64,000 nt of DNA, from NCBI RefSeq assembly GCF_004102025.1, contig NZ_CP025228.1, positions 806,001 to 870,000 on the forward strand, in the 5' to 3' direction. The notes under the pieces were generated by a model. That model saw only the letters and a list, made by a program, of their open reading frames with translations, was not told where the DNA came from and ran no database searches. Positions 25,930-34,453 of the stretch are shown piece by piece. The position numbers and the translations under genes were made by a program. The stretch comes from Actinomyces qiguomingii (GTDB lineage Bacteria; Actinomycetota; Actinomycetes; Actinomycetales; Actinomycetaceae). Position 1 is the stretch's first letter. Every line of letters starts with the position of its first letter.

Positions 25930-27519
25930 TCATGCCTGGGCCACCGGGATGTCGGTCAGACGTGCGGCGAGGTTCTTGCCGGGCAGGTCCACCGTTACGG
26001 TTTCGCCACCGGGGTACGGCCAGACCAGCGGCAGGCGCATTGCTTCGCCGCGTACGATCGTGCGCACATGACGGTTGGAGGTCGGGATGTACTCGCCCTC
26101 GGCGTCGAGGTAGTTTGCCGCCAGAAACCGTGTGGAACCCGCCAGCAGAGTCGGGTTGTGGACGGCACTGAATGAGTACGGCCAGTGCAGGATCTGCAAC
26201 TCGCTGGGCAGGGCGAACAGGTTGACCGTGATGTTTACATCCTCCTGCGTGCTCAGCAGCAGTGAGCCCGTCACATAGTCACCCACACGTGTCACGGACT
26301 CCATTGACAGGTGGACGGTCTGGTCATTGATGCGCACGTCCACGCCATCGGCGCCGGTAGCTACCGGGCCGACGGAACGGGGCATCTGCCCTGATGAGGC
26401 GTCGGCCTGACCGGCCTGAGCGGCCGGAGCCACCGCCAATGCGGTCGCCTCCGCCGGGTTCTTGGGCTTGAGCACCACCTCGACTCTTCGGTTGGCGGCG
26501 CGCGCCTCCGGCGAGTTTCCCTCAGCTCGGGGCTCAGACTCCCCCTTGCCCACGACGGTGGTGTTCCAGTGTGCCAGGTCCGTGAGTTCGCCCAGCCGAT
26601 CGGCGACCGCCTGGGCGCGGCGCTCGGACAGGGGCTGGTTGTAGTCCTCATCATCGACGTCGTCGGTGTGTCCCGTCACCGACAACTCTCCGCCGGAGGG
26701 GTAGCGCGTCAACTGCTCGACCACCTTGGCCAGGACCTCGTCCGCTTGCGCGGACAGTTCCGTGGAGTCCGAGCCGAAGGTGACATCGCCCGAGACCGTT
26801 ACTGTGGTCGAGTTCTGGTCCGCATCGGTGTCGTAGGAACCATCCGTGGCTGCCACCAGCGTACTGAGCCGGTAGGGGCCGGGGTCGGCCTCGCGATCAA
26901 TCTCCGCCACGCTGAGCATTTCACCCACCTCGAAGCCGGCCTTCTCGGGGCTGACCACCGGGATGCCCACGGCCACGCCGACGCTCGGGAGGAACAGCTC
27001 GACGGTTTCGACGCCGTCGTCGACCGCCTCGAATACGGGGAATACCTCCACGGAGGATAGGCGGGAGATCGTGTCGAACAACCCGTCGGAGCGGTCGCCG
27101 AGCTCGGGGAAGACTAAGGACTGGCGCAGCGACAGCAGCAGCATTCCTCGCATTGAGGACAGGGCGGATGCGCTAAAGGCCGAGGAGAGGGTCAGTTCCT
27201 TGTCGGAGTCGGTGGATACCTCCACGCGCATGATGGTGTAACCATCCTGCACCGTGGCGGGGCCGACCCGGAATGTGGCCGGCACGCCGTCGAGAGCCGA
27301 TTCCAGCGCGACGGCGCCGGTTGCGTCGGCCGTCGGTACCGCGGGTGCGCTCACGGCCGGGGAGGCCGCGGAGCCGGTCGGGGAATCGGTTACATCCGCC
27401 GCCGAGCGGAGCGGATTGCCGGAGCATGCGGCCAGACCGGTGCCCGCCGCGCACAGCGACAGGAGTGACAGCATGGAGCGGCGGGGGAGCCCCTCAGGGT
27501 TGCGGAGCATGGACTGCAT
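25930..27519 (-). CDS. OmpA-family lipoprotein (first of four in the region)
   Basis: A 529-residue exported lipoprotein. The signal peptide has RRSMLSLLSL and the lipobox GLAAC (lipid Cys32). The middle, residues about 260–380, is an OmpA C-terminal peptidoglycan-binding domain: VTFGSDSTELSAQADEVL, VTGHTDDVDDEDYNQPLSER and ANRRVEVVL. A family-specific beta-rich N-terminal part and a C-terminal tail ending LTDIPVAQA are shared with the paralogues at 37681, 46881 and 53545. AAAGG lies seven bases before the ATG. It probably anchors a Tad-associated structure to the wall. It is divergent from the Tad operon, with a shared palindrome in between. Confidence 0.85.
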   Translation of the reverse strand: MQSMLRNPEGLPRRSMLSLLSLCAAGTGLAACSGNPLRSAADVTDSPTGSAASPAVSAPAVPTADATGAVALESALDGVPATFRVGPATVQDGYTIMRVEVSTDSDKELTLSSAFSASALSSMRGMLLLSLRQSLVFPELGDRSDGLFDTISRLSSVEVFPVFEAVDDGVETVELFLPSVGVAVGIPVVSPEKAGFEVGEMLSVAEIDREADPGPYRLSTLVAATDGSYDTDADQNSTTVTVSGDVTFGSDSTELSAQADEVLAKVVEQLTRYPSGGELSVTGHTDDVDDEDYNQPLSERRAQAVADRLGELTDLAHWNTTVVGKGESEPRAEGNSPEARAANRRVEVVLKPKNPAEATALAVAPAAQAGQADASSGQMPRSVGPVATGADGVDVRINDQTVHLSMESVTRVGDYVTGSLLLSTQEDVNITVNLFALPSELQILHWPYSFSAVHNPTLLAGSTRFLAANYLDAEGEYIPTSNRHVRTIVRGEAMRLPLVWPYPGGETVTVDLPGKNLAARLTDIPVAQA

Positions 27520-27612
27520 GATGCGCCTTTCTGAAATGAATGGAACTCAATTGAGCTGACGTGAAGACACTATTGGTGTAGGGCGATGGCTGCGATGGGC
27601 AGAAGTCAACGT

Positions 27613-27634
27613 CTACCCGGGTATACCCGGGTAG
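27613..27634. promoter_or_regulatory. 22-bp perfect palindrome upstream of the Tad operon
   Basis: A perfect palindrome whose 16-base core is CCCGGGTATACCCGGG, extended by CTA and TAG on the two sides. The same core recurs at 46762–46777 in front of the second OmpA gene. Surrounding text is also partly shared (GATGGGC upstream and CCCATGGCG downstream at both). This looks like the binding site of a dimeric regulator of Tad genes. The rest of the 27520–27969 gap shows no gene. Confidence 0.65.
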
Positions 27635-27969
27635 TCCCCGGGTGGATGGGGAGACCTACCCATGGCGGCCGCGTGACGGCGACGTTATGTTCGTTGTGTT
27701 CCTGTTCTCGACCGGAAGGCGCCTACCGTGCCGACAGTTCATGCTTACGCGGCGACTGCGTCGCTTGTCTCCTTAAGGACACGTCTTCGCGTTGGCGGGC
27801 GCGTCTCGGGGCGGCGCCGGGGCGCAAACAGGGGCGCAAGCCCCTGGGAGGGGGCGACCTGCCCATCTAGCCTGACTACGGGCGTGCCGATCCGCGGTCT
27901 CTTCGTGCCGAGACGCACGCCCGGGGAGGGCGTCTTCGGGACCTCCTCATGCGTGAGTTGGAGGAATAC

Positions 27970-28425
27970 ATGGGACGCGATGGCACACTGGTGCCAGGAA
28001 ACCTGGTCGCAGTTGCGGTGCTCGGGACGGCGGGCGTGGTGGCGCTACCGCATCTGCCGATGCCGCTGGAGGGACCGGTTCGTCTGGGTTCACTTCTCGC
28101 GGTTCGTCCACTGCTGTTCGCCGATGGGATCTGGGCGCTGTTCGCAAGCAGTCTTGGGCTGCTGCTGCTGGGGCGACGGCACGGCATTGATCGCGGAATC
28201 AGGGCGGCGCATGTTCTTGCATACGCCTTCATCATCCCAGCCGGCGTGGTTGGTGCCCGTGTCTTTGGCGGGGGTGTATTCGATGCCGCACTGGCCGAGA
28301 CACTCGTTGCCATTGTCATTGGTGCGGTCCTGCCCCTGGTCCGGGGAGGCGGGAGTACCATGCCGCAAGGGGGCCGAGGCTGGAATGGCCGTGGCGAGAA
28401 GCTCGGTGGTGGACTGCGCTACTGA
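27970..28425 (+). CDS. Small polytopic membrane protein at the head of the Tad operon
   Basis: A 151-residue protein from ATG 27970, which has GGAGGA six bases upstream. About four hydrophobic spans are seen (LVAVAVLGTAGVVALPHL; ALFASSLGLLLLG; VLAYAFIIPAGVVGARVF; TLVAIVIGAVLPLV) and then a Gly-rich tail. Position suggests a prepilin peptidase (TadV), but the catalytic GxGD and second Asp motif of that family are absent, so I leave it unnamed. It precedes the 28573 gene by 147 bases on the same strand. Confidence 0.6.
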   Translation: MGRDGTLVPGNLVAVAVLGTAGVVALPHLPMPLEGPVRLGSLLAVRPLLFADGIWALFASSLGLLLLGRRHGIDRGIRAAHVLAYAFIIPAGVVGARVFGGGVFDAALAETLVAIVIGAVLPLVRGGGSTMPQGGRGWNGRGEKLGGGLRY

Positions 28426-28572
28426 CGTTCCGTATGCGATGTGGCGATCGTCTCGTGACAATTACTTTACGTGCGGGCCTTGGGGTCGCTACCGTGAGCG
28501 TCGTGCCCGTTGCGCAGTTGTAATGTGGCGCGCCAATGTTCCTACCCCAGCGCACCCCTCGGGAGCCCGATC

Positions 28573-29346
28573 GTGATCCTGCATTCCGCCGTCGCCGTAG
28601 GTGACCCTGTCCCGGATGACTGTCGGGCACTGTCGTCGCTTGATGAAGCGGTGGATGCAATCGCTTCCACTGCGCAGGACTCGATCCTGGTGTGCTCCCG
28701 TGAGGTCGCGGCGCGTCCGTCGCTTGTGGCCAGGGAGGTATTGGCCCGTGCAGACGTAGCCCTGATCCAGGTTTCCGGTTCTCCGACGCAGCAGGCCCTG
28801 GCCGTCAGGAGCCTGTGCCTACTGCCCGTCTCCGCCTACGGTCTGGCGCAGTCTGTGGTAGACGCCGTGCGTGCTCAGTGCCGCACCAGGGCGGCAATGT
28901 CCTCCGTGACGCGGCTGTCCCAGGCCCGGCCGAGTCTTACGCAGCATGTGCGCAGCTTTTTTCCCGGCGCCTCTTTCGACGTGGACCTGGGCAGTGGCGA
29001 TGTTCGCTCGGCCAAACCCATCGAGTGGGATGTCCGGGGCGCCAGGGATATCTGCTGGGCGGTATGCCAGGACCTGGGTGATTTCTCGGTCGCTTTGGCG
29101 GGTGGACGGCCAACGGTGGTTCTGCCACCCGCCGCCGACTCCCCATACGGTGCACGCAGATGGGCCGAGGTCTCCGCCGTGGAGGACTTGGAGCTGGCGG
29201 TGAGCCGGGCACTTACTGCCGTGCACGCCGTCGGCTGTCGCGGATGCGGCAGAACCGTCCCGATTACCGGGTGCCCGTTCTGCGGGACCTGGATGCGCTC
29301 AACCAGCCCCGTTGTAACAACTCCTACTGTTGAGAGGCAAATGTAA
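28573..29346 (+). CDS. Tad-operon protein with C-terminal zinc ribbon, unknown function
   Basis: A 257-residue cytoplasmic protein from GTG 28573, with GGGAG eight bases upstream. The first 100 residues, with TAQDSILVCSREVAARPSLV and VSAYGLAQSVVDAV, look like an alpha/beta fold. The C-terminus holds two Cys pairs, CRGCGR and CPFCGTW, spaced as a zinc ribbon. I recognise no family. It overlaps cpaB by one base (TAATG), so it is translated with the Tad operon and probably serves pilus assembly or its control. Confidence 0.6.
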   Translation: MILHSAVAVGDPVPDDCRALSSLDEAVDAIASTAQDSILVCSREVAARPSLVAREVLARADVALIQVSGSPTQQALAVRSLCLLPVSAYGLAQSVVDAVRAQCRTRAAMSSVTRLSQARPSLTQHVRSFFPGASFDVDLGSGDVRSAKPIEWDVRGARDICWAVCQDLGDFSVALAGGRPTVVLPPAADSPYGARRWAEVSAVEDLELAVSRALTAVHAVGCRGCGRTVPITGCPFCGTWMRSTSPVVTTPTVERQM

Positions 29347-30119
29347 TGAATCCACGCCAGCGGCGAGGAGTGCTCTTGCTCCTGGTCACTCTTCTAGGCG
29401 CGGCGCTGACCTTCGTCGGCGTCGCCGCCTATGTCAGTTCCATCTCCTCGCAGGTCGGGCCGATGACGCAGGTGCTGGAACTGACCAACGATGTTGAGGC
29501 GATGCACAGGATCACCGAGAGTGACGTTGAAGTCGTCGAGGTGCCTAAGCGGTGGGCGCCGGACAACGCGGTCTCCTCATACGGGCAGGTTGAGGGATTG
29601 GTGACGGTGGGCGCATACACCACTGGATCGGTGCTGCAGACGGGTATGCTCACGGACCCGCCGGGGCTGTCCGAGGGCAACCGTGAGGTTGCCATCATGG
29701 TGGACGCAGAGACTGGCGTGGCCGGACGCATCTCGGCGGGCGACTACGTGGACATCATTGCCACGGTGGAGGACGAGAACACCAAGGAGCGCACCGCCCA
29801 GGTGGTGGTGCAGAACGCGCTCATCATCAACGTGGGTGTGGCCACGACGGTCGATTCCGAGGACTCGTCCGGCGCCTTCTCCGAGAGTCAGGCCGTGCCG
29901 GTCACCTTCGCGCTGTCCACCACGGACAGCCTGAAAGTCGCATACGCGGAGAGTTTCGCAGTCAAACTCCGCCTGGCGCTGCGAGGCACCGGCGACACCT
30001 CACCGCTTACCGACGATCAGTCGACTTACAGCGCGCCGGTGTCCGCGCCGGCCGACGCCGCAGCAACGGATCCGGGCTCGGCCGCCTTTGAAGGCAACAT
30101 TGAAGGGAACCAGTCATGA
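29346..30119 (+). CDS. cpaB: Flp pilus assembly protein CpaB/RcpC (SAF domain)
   Basis: A 257-residue membrane-anchored protein. One span (VLLLLVTLLGAALTFVGVAA, residues 9–28) precedes a SAF-type domain: MHRITESDVEVVEVPKRWAP, then VTVGAYTTGSVLQTGML and the RcpC-like region REVAIMVDAETGVAGRISAGDYVDII (described here in parts around residues 115–140). CpaB proteins act at the envelope in Tad pilus biogenesis. The C-terminal tail is acidic and low in complexity. Start and end overlap neighbouring genes by one and four bases, typical of this operon. Confidence 0.85.
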   Translation: MNPRQRRGVLLLLVTLLGAALTFVGVAAYVSSISSQVGPMTQVLELTNDVEAMHRITESDVEVVEVPKRWAPDNAVSSYGQVEGLVTVGAYTTGSVLQTGMLTDPPGLSEGNREVAIMVDAETGVAGRISAGDYVDIIATVEDENTKERTAQVVVQNALIINVGVATTVDSEDSSGAFSESQAVPVTFALSTTDSLKVAYAESFAVKLRLALRGTGDTSPLTDDQSTYSAPVSAPADAAATDPGSAAFEGNIEGNQS

Positions 30120-31840
30120 CCCAGGTACTACTGATCACCTCGGATCCGCAGACGCCGGCGGCGGTGACGGCCGTATTGGAGGAATTAGACGGGTTCTCCG
30201 CACCCGTTGTACTGGCTTCCATGGCCCAGGCGCGACTGGAGTTCCAAAGGCGGGATATTGATCTGGTGCTGGTGGATGAGTCCGTCGAGGACAGCCAGGG
30301 GCATGCGGTGTTGCGCGAGATGGCGGTGCTAGCACCGCTCGTCCCGACCTGCCTGCTGACCACCAGGATGGATACGGAAGGCGTGTTGCGCGCCGTCGAC
30401 GCTGGGGCTCGGGCGGTACTACCACTGCCGCCATCGGTGGAGCGCTACGCGGAGCGCCTACGGTCGCTTTCGGCCTGGACGCGTGCCGCGCACGGATACG
30501 TTGAGGAGGAGCGGGAGTCCCTGGGGCGCCCCGTGGGCCGCGTGGTGGCACTCATCGGGGCCAAAGGCGGCGTGGGTACGTCCATGATCGCACTGGCGGC
30601 TGCCAAGGCCGCCGCGGGACGAGGACGCACGGTGCTGTTGGACCTGGACTTGCGGGGCGGCGATCTATCCTCCTATTGCGGCATCCGGGTGCGGCACTCG
30701 GTGGTGGATCTGGTCTCCGTGGCTGCGGAGATCGGGGGTCGTGAGGTCTCTGAGGTGGCCTATCCGGTCAGATCTGGAATCGAACTGCTGCCCGCGCCGG
30801 AGCACGGCGAAATGGGCGAGGAGATGACCGAGGCGGCCGCACGGCAGATCGTGCAGGCGCTGCGCTACCAATACGACCACGTGGTTATCGACTGCGGCTC
30901 CCGCCTGGATGAGGGGACTGCCGGCGCAATGGAGCTGGCCGACACGATTGTGGTGGTGGCCACTCCGGAGGTGCCAGCATTGCGTGCGGTGCGACGCTTG
31001 AAGGAGACGCTGGAACGACTCGAATTGGCTCGCAGTACGCCGCTGCAGGTGGTGCTTAACCGCACCTCCCGGAACAATGAGATTCAGCCTGCCGGTGCTG
31101 CCAAGCTCGTTGACAGTCCGCTACTGGGTACCCTGCCTGAGAGCATGCAGCGCCTGGAGCCCGCGCTGAACACGGGGACCTTGCTGGAGCTGGAGTTGCC
31201 GGTGCTGACGGAGATCGGACAGGCGGTAGCAGATCTACTCGCTCCTGCGGCGGCTGTCACCGCGGTGAAGGAGCCCAGCATGGCTGCGGGCGCGCCAGCG
31301 CCAGGACTGCAGGTGGGGGCTGCAGAGCTGCCACCGGCCTACGCACCGGGAGTATCGGCACCTGCTGCGCAGGCTCCGGCCCCGCCTCCGCCTGTTGCGC
31401 CGTCGGCACCGCAGGGGCGGCGTGCCAGGCGCACGGCCGAACGCGATGACGATACGCGACCGGGCAGGCGACTGCCGTTCGTCGGTAGACGCCGCCGTAG
31501 GGTGGCGGACTCCGGCGAGCGGGGCGCCACCGCGGTAGAGTTCGCCGGCGCCTTCATCATCGCACTGGGCGTGTTCTTCCTTTGCTTCGAATTGCTTCTG
31601 TTCGGAGGCGTGTCCCTGGTGGCGCACAACTCCGCGCAAGAGGCGGCCCGTAACTACGCCGTCGGCATGTCTCACCAGCAGGTGGTGGCGGCGGTATCGG
31701 AACGCATGCCGGGCTCGCTCGCCGCCGGGCTGAGCGTGACCACCTCCGGCTCCGACGTACGGGTCGCCATCGAGATCCCCGGAATGATCCCGGGCATCGG
31801 GCCGGCCGTTGGAACCGCACATGTGGAACGGGAGAGGTGA
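30116..31840 (+). CDS. CpaE/TadZ ATPase fused to a TadE-type pseudopilin
   Basis: A 574-residue fusion. Residues 1–120 form a receiver-like domain (VLLITSDPQTPAAVTAVLEE). Residues about 140–385 are the MinD/ParA-type ATPase with deviant Walker A GAKGGVGTSM and LLDLDLRGGDLSS; CpaE/TadZ proteins position the Tad machine at the pole. A Pro/Ala and Arg-rich linker follows. Residues about 466–574 are a complete TadE-like pseudopilin: a Gly before ATAVEFAGAFIIALGVFFL, with Glu at +5 after the likely cleavage Gly. No stop separates the parts. An in-frame GTG at 31502 could give free TadE, but its ribosome site is poor. Processing by prepilin peptidase would release the pseudopilin. Confidence 0.82.
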   Translation: MTQVLLITSDPQTPAAVTAVLEELDGFSAPVVLASMAQARLEFQRRDIDLVLVDESVEDSQGHAVLREMAVLAPLVPTCLLTTRMDTEGVLRAVDAGARAVLPLPPSVERYAERLRSLSAWTRAAHGYVEEERESLGRPVGRVVALIGAKGGVGTSMIALAAAKAAAGRGRTVLLDLDLRGGDLSSYCGIRVRHSVVDLVSVAAEIGGREVSEVAYPVRSGIELLPAPEHGEMGEEMTEAAARQIVQALRYQYDHVVIDCGSRLDEGTAGAMELADTIVVVATPEVPALRAVRRLKETLERLELARSTPLQVVLNRTSRNNEIQPAGAAKLVDSPLLGTLPESMQRLEPALNTGTLLELELPVLTEIGQAVADLLAPAAAVTAVKEPSMAAGAPAPGLQVGAAELPPAYAPGVSAPAAQAPAPPPPVAPSAPQGRRARRTAERDDDTRPGRRLPFVGRRRRRVADSGERGATAVEFAGAFIIALGVFFLCFELLLFGGVSLVAHNSAQEAARNYAVGMSHQQVVAAVSERMPGSLAAGLSVTTSGSDVRVAIEIPGMIPGIGPAVGTAHVERER

Positions 31841-31846
31841 ACGGCA

Positions 31847-32245
31847 GTGAAAGCAACAGCAGCGAAGCCGCGGAGAAACGGACGGCTTGCTAGGCGACTG
31901 CGTAGGCGTGATGAAGGGCAGTCCGCCATTGAGTTGGCGGCATTCATCCCCATTGTGCTGATCGTGCTGATCATTCTCAGCCAGGGGATCGCTGCGATGA
32001 TGGCGGCCTCGCACGTGCGGGACGCGGCCAGGGACGGTGCGCGTGCCGCCGAGCGGGGGGATTCCGTATACAGCGCAGTCACGGCGTCCATGCCCGACTG
32101 GATCGAGCTCGGTTCGGTCACCGCGTGCGGCAGGGGCTGCGTGCGGGTTTCAGGCAGCGCCCCGATCGGCATCCCGGGCGTAGTTGAGGTGACTCGCGTG
32201 CAGCTCAGCTCTGAGGCCACGTTCCGGCAGCGGGAGGGATCGTAA
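31847..32245 (+). CDS. TadE-like minor pseudopilin
   Basis: A 132-residue protein from GTG 31847. A very basic leader ends DEG before QSAIELAAFIPIVLIVLIIL, where Glu is at +5 after the Gly, the class III prepilin motif. A helix with ASHVRDAARDGARAAE and a small C-terminal domain with a Cys pair (ACGRGC) follow. TadE/TadF pseudopilins are processed by the prepilin peptidase and help initiate Flp pili. It lies six bases after the CpaE–TadE fusion and overlaps cpaF by one base. Confidence 0.85.
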   Translation: MKATAAKPRRNGRLARRLRRRDEGQSAIELAAFIPIVLIVLIILSQGIAAMMAASHVRDAARDGARAAERGDSVYSAVTASMPDWIELGSVTACGRGCVRVSGSAPIGIPGVVEVTRVQLSSEATFRQREGS

Positions 32246-33528
32246 TGGCACTGAGAGACCGCGTGGCCCCCGAGGCCCTCACCGATGAGAACACCGAGCT
32301 CGTCAAGCGCTTCCGTGCCCGGCTCCTTGAGGAGATCAACATCGAGGAGGTCACCAGCCTGGAAATGCCGCAGAAGCGCGCGCGACTGGAACGCGTGCTT
32401 GCCCGCATCCTTTCGGTTGAGGGTCCGGTCATGTCTACCCGCAACCGCGCCCGGCTCATTCAGCGGATTGTCGATGACACGGTTGGATTGGGCGTACTCG
32501 AGCCGCTGATTGCGGATGACTCGATCACCGAGATCATGGTCAACGGCGTCAATGATCTGTTCGTGGAGCGCAACGGACGCATTGAACGCATCCCGGCGGC
32601 ATTTACCTCCGAGGAGGAGCTCTATCAGGCCATTGACCGGATCGTGTCCACGGTTAACCGACGTGTCGACGAGTCCAGCCCGATGGTGGATGCCCGCCTG
32701 GTGGGCGGCGAACGTGTAAACGTGATCATTCCACCGCTCGCACTGGACGGGCCGACGATGACGATCCGACGCTTCCCCCGGCCCTTCCGCATGCCTGACT
32801 TGGTATCCCGATCCTCGCTGCCCAAAGAGGCGGCGGAGCTGCTTAACCAAATGGTGCGGGCGCGCCTGAACATCCTGGTCTCTGGCGGTACCGGCACCGG
32901 CAAAACGACCTTCCTCAATGCCTTGTCGGGGCTCATCCCGGACCGTGAGCGCATCATCACGATCGAGGACTCCGCCGAGTTGTCCCTCCAGCAGAGCCAT
33001 GTGGTCAGACTGGAGGCTCGGCCCGCCAACTCCGAAGGCAAGGGACAGGTGACCATTCGTGACCTGGTGCGCAACTCGCTGCGCATGCGGCCTGACCGGA
33101 TCGTGGTCGGTGAGGTCCGCGGCGGTGAGACCATGGACATGCTTCAGGCAATGAACACTGGCCACGAAGGCTCACTGACCACCGTGCACGCCAACTCGGC
33201 CCGCGACGCCCTGAGCCGTCTGGAGACCCTGGCCAGCATGTCCGATCTGGAGCTGCCGGTGGAGACGGTTCGGGATCAAATCAACAGCGCCATCGACGTG
33301 ATAATCCAGCTGGAGCGGGACACGGTTGGCACGCGTCGGGTGCGGCAGATCGAAGTGGTCACCTCTGAGCACCGCGACAACTATGCCACCCAGCCGATTA
33401 TGCGTTACATGGAGACCCGGTCCCAGGGCGGCGTCTTCCGCTTCCAGGGTCTGCCGGAGGCGACGGCGTCCCGCCTGGCCCTGCTGGGCGAGCCCCTGCC
33501 AGCGCCTTTTGCCGGAGGCGCGGTATGA
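32245..33528 (+). CDS. cpaF: Tad pilus assembly ATPase CpaF/TadA
   Basis: A 427-residue secretion ATPase (type II/IV family). An N-terminal helical domain precedes the core: NGVNDLFVERNGRIERIP, ERVNVIIPPLALDGPTMTIR, Walker A GGTGTGKTTFL near residue 215, Asp box IIT-IEDSAEL, Walker B RPDRIVVGEVRGGE and the His box GHEGSLTTVHAN. It powers pilin insertion from the cytoplasm with TadB and TadC in the membrane. It overlaps tadE and tadB at its ends. Confidence 0.95.
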   Translation: MALRDRVAPEALTDENTELVKRFRARLLEEINIEEVTSLEMPQKRARLERVLARILSVEGPVMSTRNRARLIQRIVDDTVGLGVLEPLIADDSITEIMVNGVNDLFVERNGRIERIPAAFTSEEELYQAIDRIVSTVNRRVDESSPMVDARLVGGERVNVIIPPLALDGPTMTIRRFPRPFRMPDLVSRSSLPKEAAELLNQMVRARLNILVSGGTGTGKTTFLNALSGLIPDRERIITIEDSAELSLQQSHVVRLEARPANSEGKGQVTIRDLVRNSLRMRPDRIVVGEVRGGETMDMLQAMNTGHEGSLTTVHANSARDALSRLETLASMSDLELPVETVRDQINSAIDVIIQLERDTVGTRRVRQIEVVTSEHRDNYATQPIMRYMETRSQGGVFRFQGLPEATASRLALLGEPLPAPFAGGAV

Positions 33529-34451
33529 CGCCATCGGTACGCATAATCCTGTTGACGCTCATAGTCACCTTGGTGTTCGGCGTATGGGGTACTACGGTGC
33601 TCCTAGACGAGTCCGGACGCCGCCGCGCCCTATGGGAGGAGACGGTTGGGGCGCGCGCCACGGGTTCGGAGCGATTCATGCTGATGGAACGGCGACTGAC
33701 CGGCCGCGGGCCTCTGGGGGCGCTGGCCCGCCGCATGACTACGGCGGGCGTAAGCTGGTCGCCTCTGCTCACGGTCACGGCGATTGCTGCGGTGATGCTG
33801 ACGGTGCTGATCGGCGGACGCCCACTGCTGGGCCAGGTTGCCAGCATCATATTGGCGCTCATGCCGCCACTGGTGTTTTGGCAGTGGCTCAGCCGCCGCC
33901 GTGCCAAGCGCAAGGAGGACTTCATCGCCCAGCTGCCGGAGTTGGCGCGAGTGGTGGCCAACGGCAACTCGGCCGGTCTGTCCATTGGACGCTGCCTGGC
34001 TATGGCCGGGAGGGAGCTAGCCGAGCCGGCCGGCGCGGAGATGCGCCAGGTCGCCCAGCGCCTTGACCTGGGCATAGGCCTGGACCAGGGGCTGCACGAG
34101 CTTGCCGAGAGGCTGCCATCCCGGGAGATCGACGTGCTGGTGCGCACGATTGTCATCCAGTCCCGTACCGGTGGCGCACTGAGCGATGCACTGACCGATA
34201 TCTCCCAGACCTTGGAGGACCGCAAGGAGCTGCGCCGCGAGGTGGGCACCGTGATCCTCGGCGCCTCGGTTGCCGGATACGCGGTGACCGCCATCGGCAT
34301 CGGAGCTATCGTGGTACTCAACCTGATGCAACCCGGTCTGCTCGATGAAATGGCGGGGAGCTTGGTGGGGCGACTCGTCATGCTGGTGGCCGCCGGCTTC
34401 TTCGCGGTGGGCTTTGTGCTCATGCGGGCCGTATCGCGGGTGGAGGTGTAG
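33525..34451 (+). CDS. tadB: Tad pilus inner-membrane platform protein TadB
   Basis: A 308-residue GspF-type platform protein with an N-terminal span (IILLTLIVTLVFGVWGTTVL), a central pair of spans, the T2SSF cytoplasmic domain (DFIAQLPELARVVANGNSAGLSI begins it, residues about 128–250) and two C-terminal spans. It starts in an ATGA overlap with cpaF. With TadC it forms the membrane base driven by CpaF. Confidence 0.9.
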   Translation: MTPSVRIILLTLIVTLVFGVWGTTVLLDESGRRRALWEETVGARATGSERFMLMERRLTGRGPLGALARRMTTAGVSWSPLLTVTAIAAVMLTVLIGGRPLLGQVASIILALMPPLVFWQWLSRRRAKRKEDFIAQLPELARVVANGNSAGLSIGRCLAMAGRELAEPAGAEMRQVAQRLDLGIGLDQGLHELAERLPSREIDVLVRTIVIQSRTGGALSDALTDISQTLEDRKELRREVGTVILGASVAGYAVTAIGIGAIVVLNLMQPGLLDEMAGSLVGRLVMLVAAGFFAVGFVLMRAVSRVEV

Positions 34452-34453
34452 GC

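Noticed and set aside
27970..28425. Prepilin peptidase (TadV) at the head of the Tad operon
   Set aside because: Position fits, but neither the GxGD motif nor the first catalytic Asp pattern is present; left as an unknown membrane protein.
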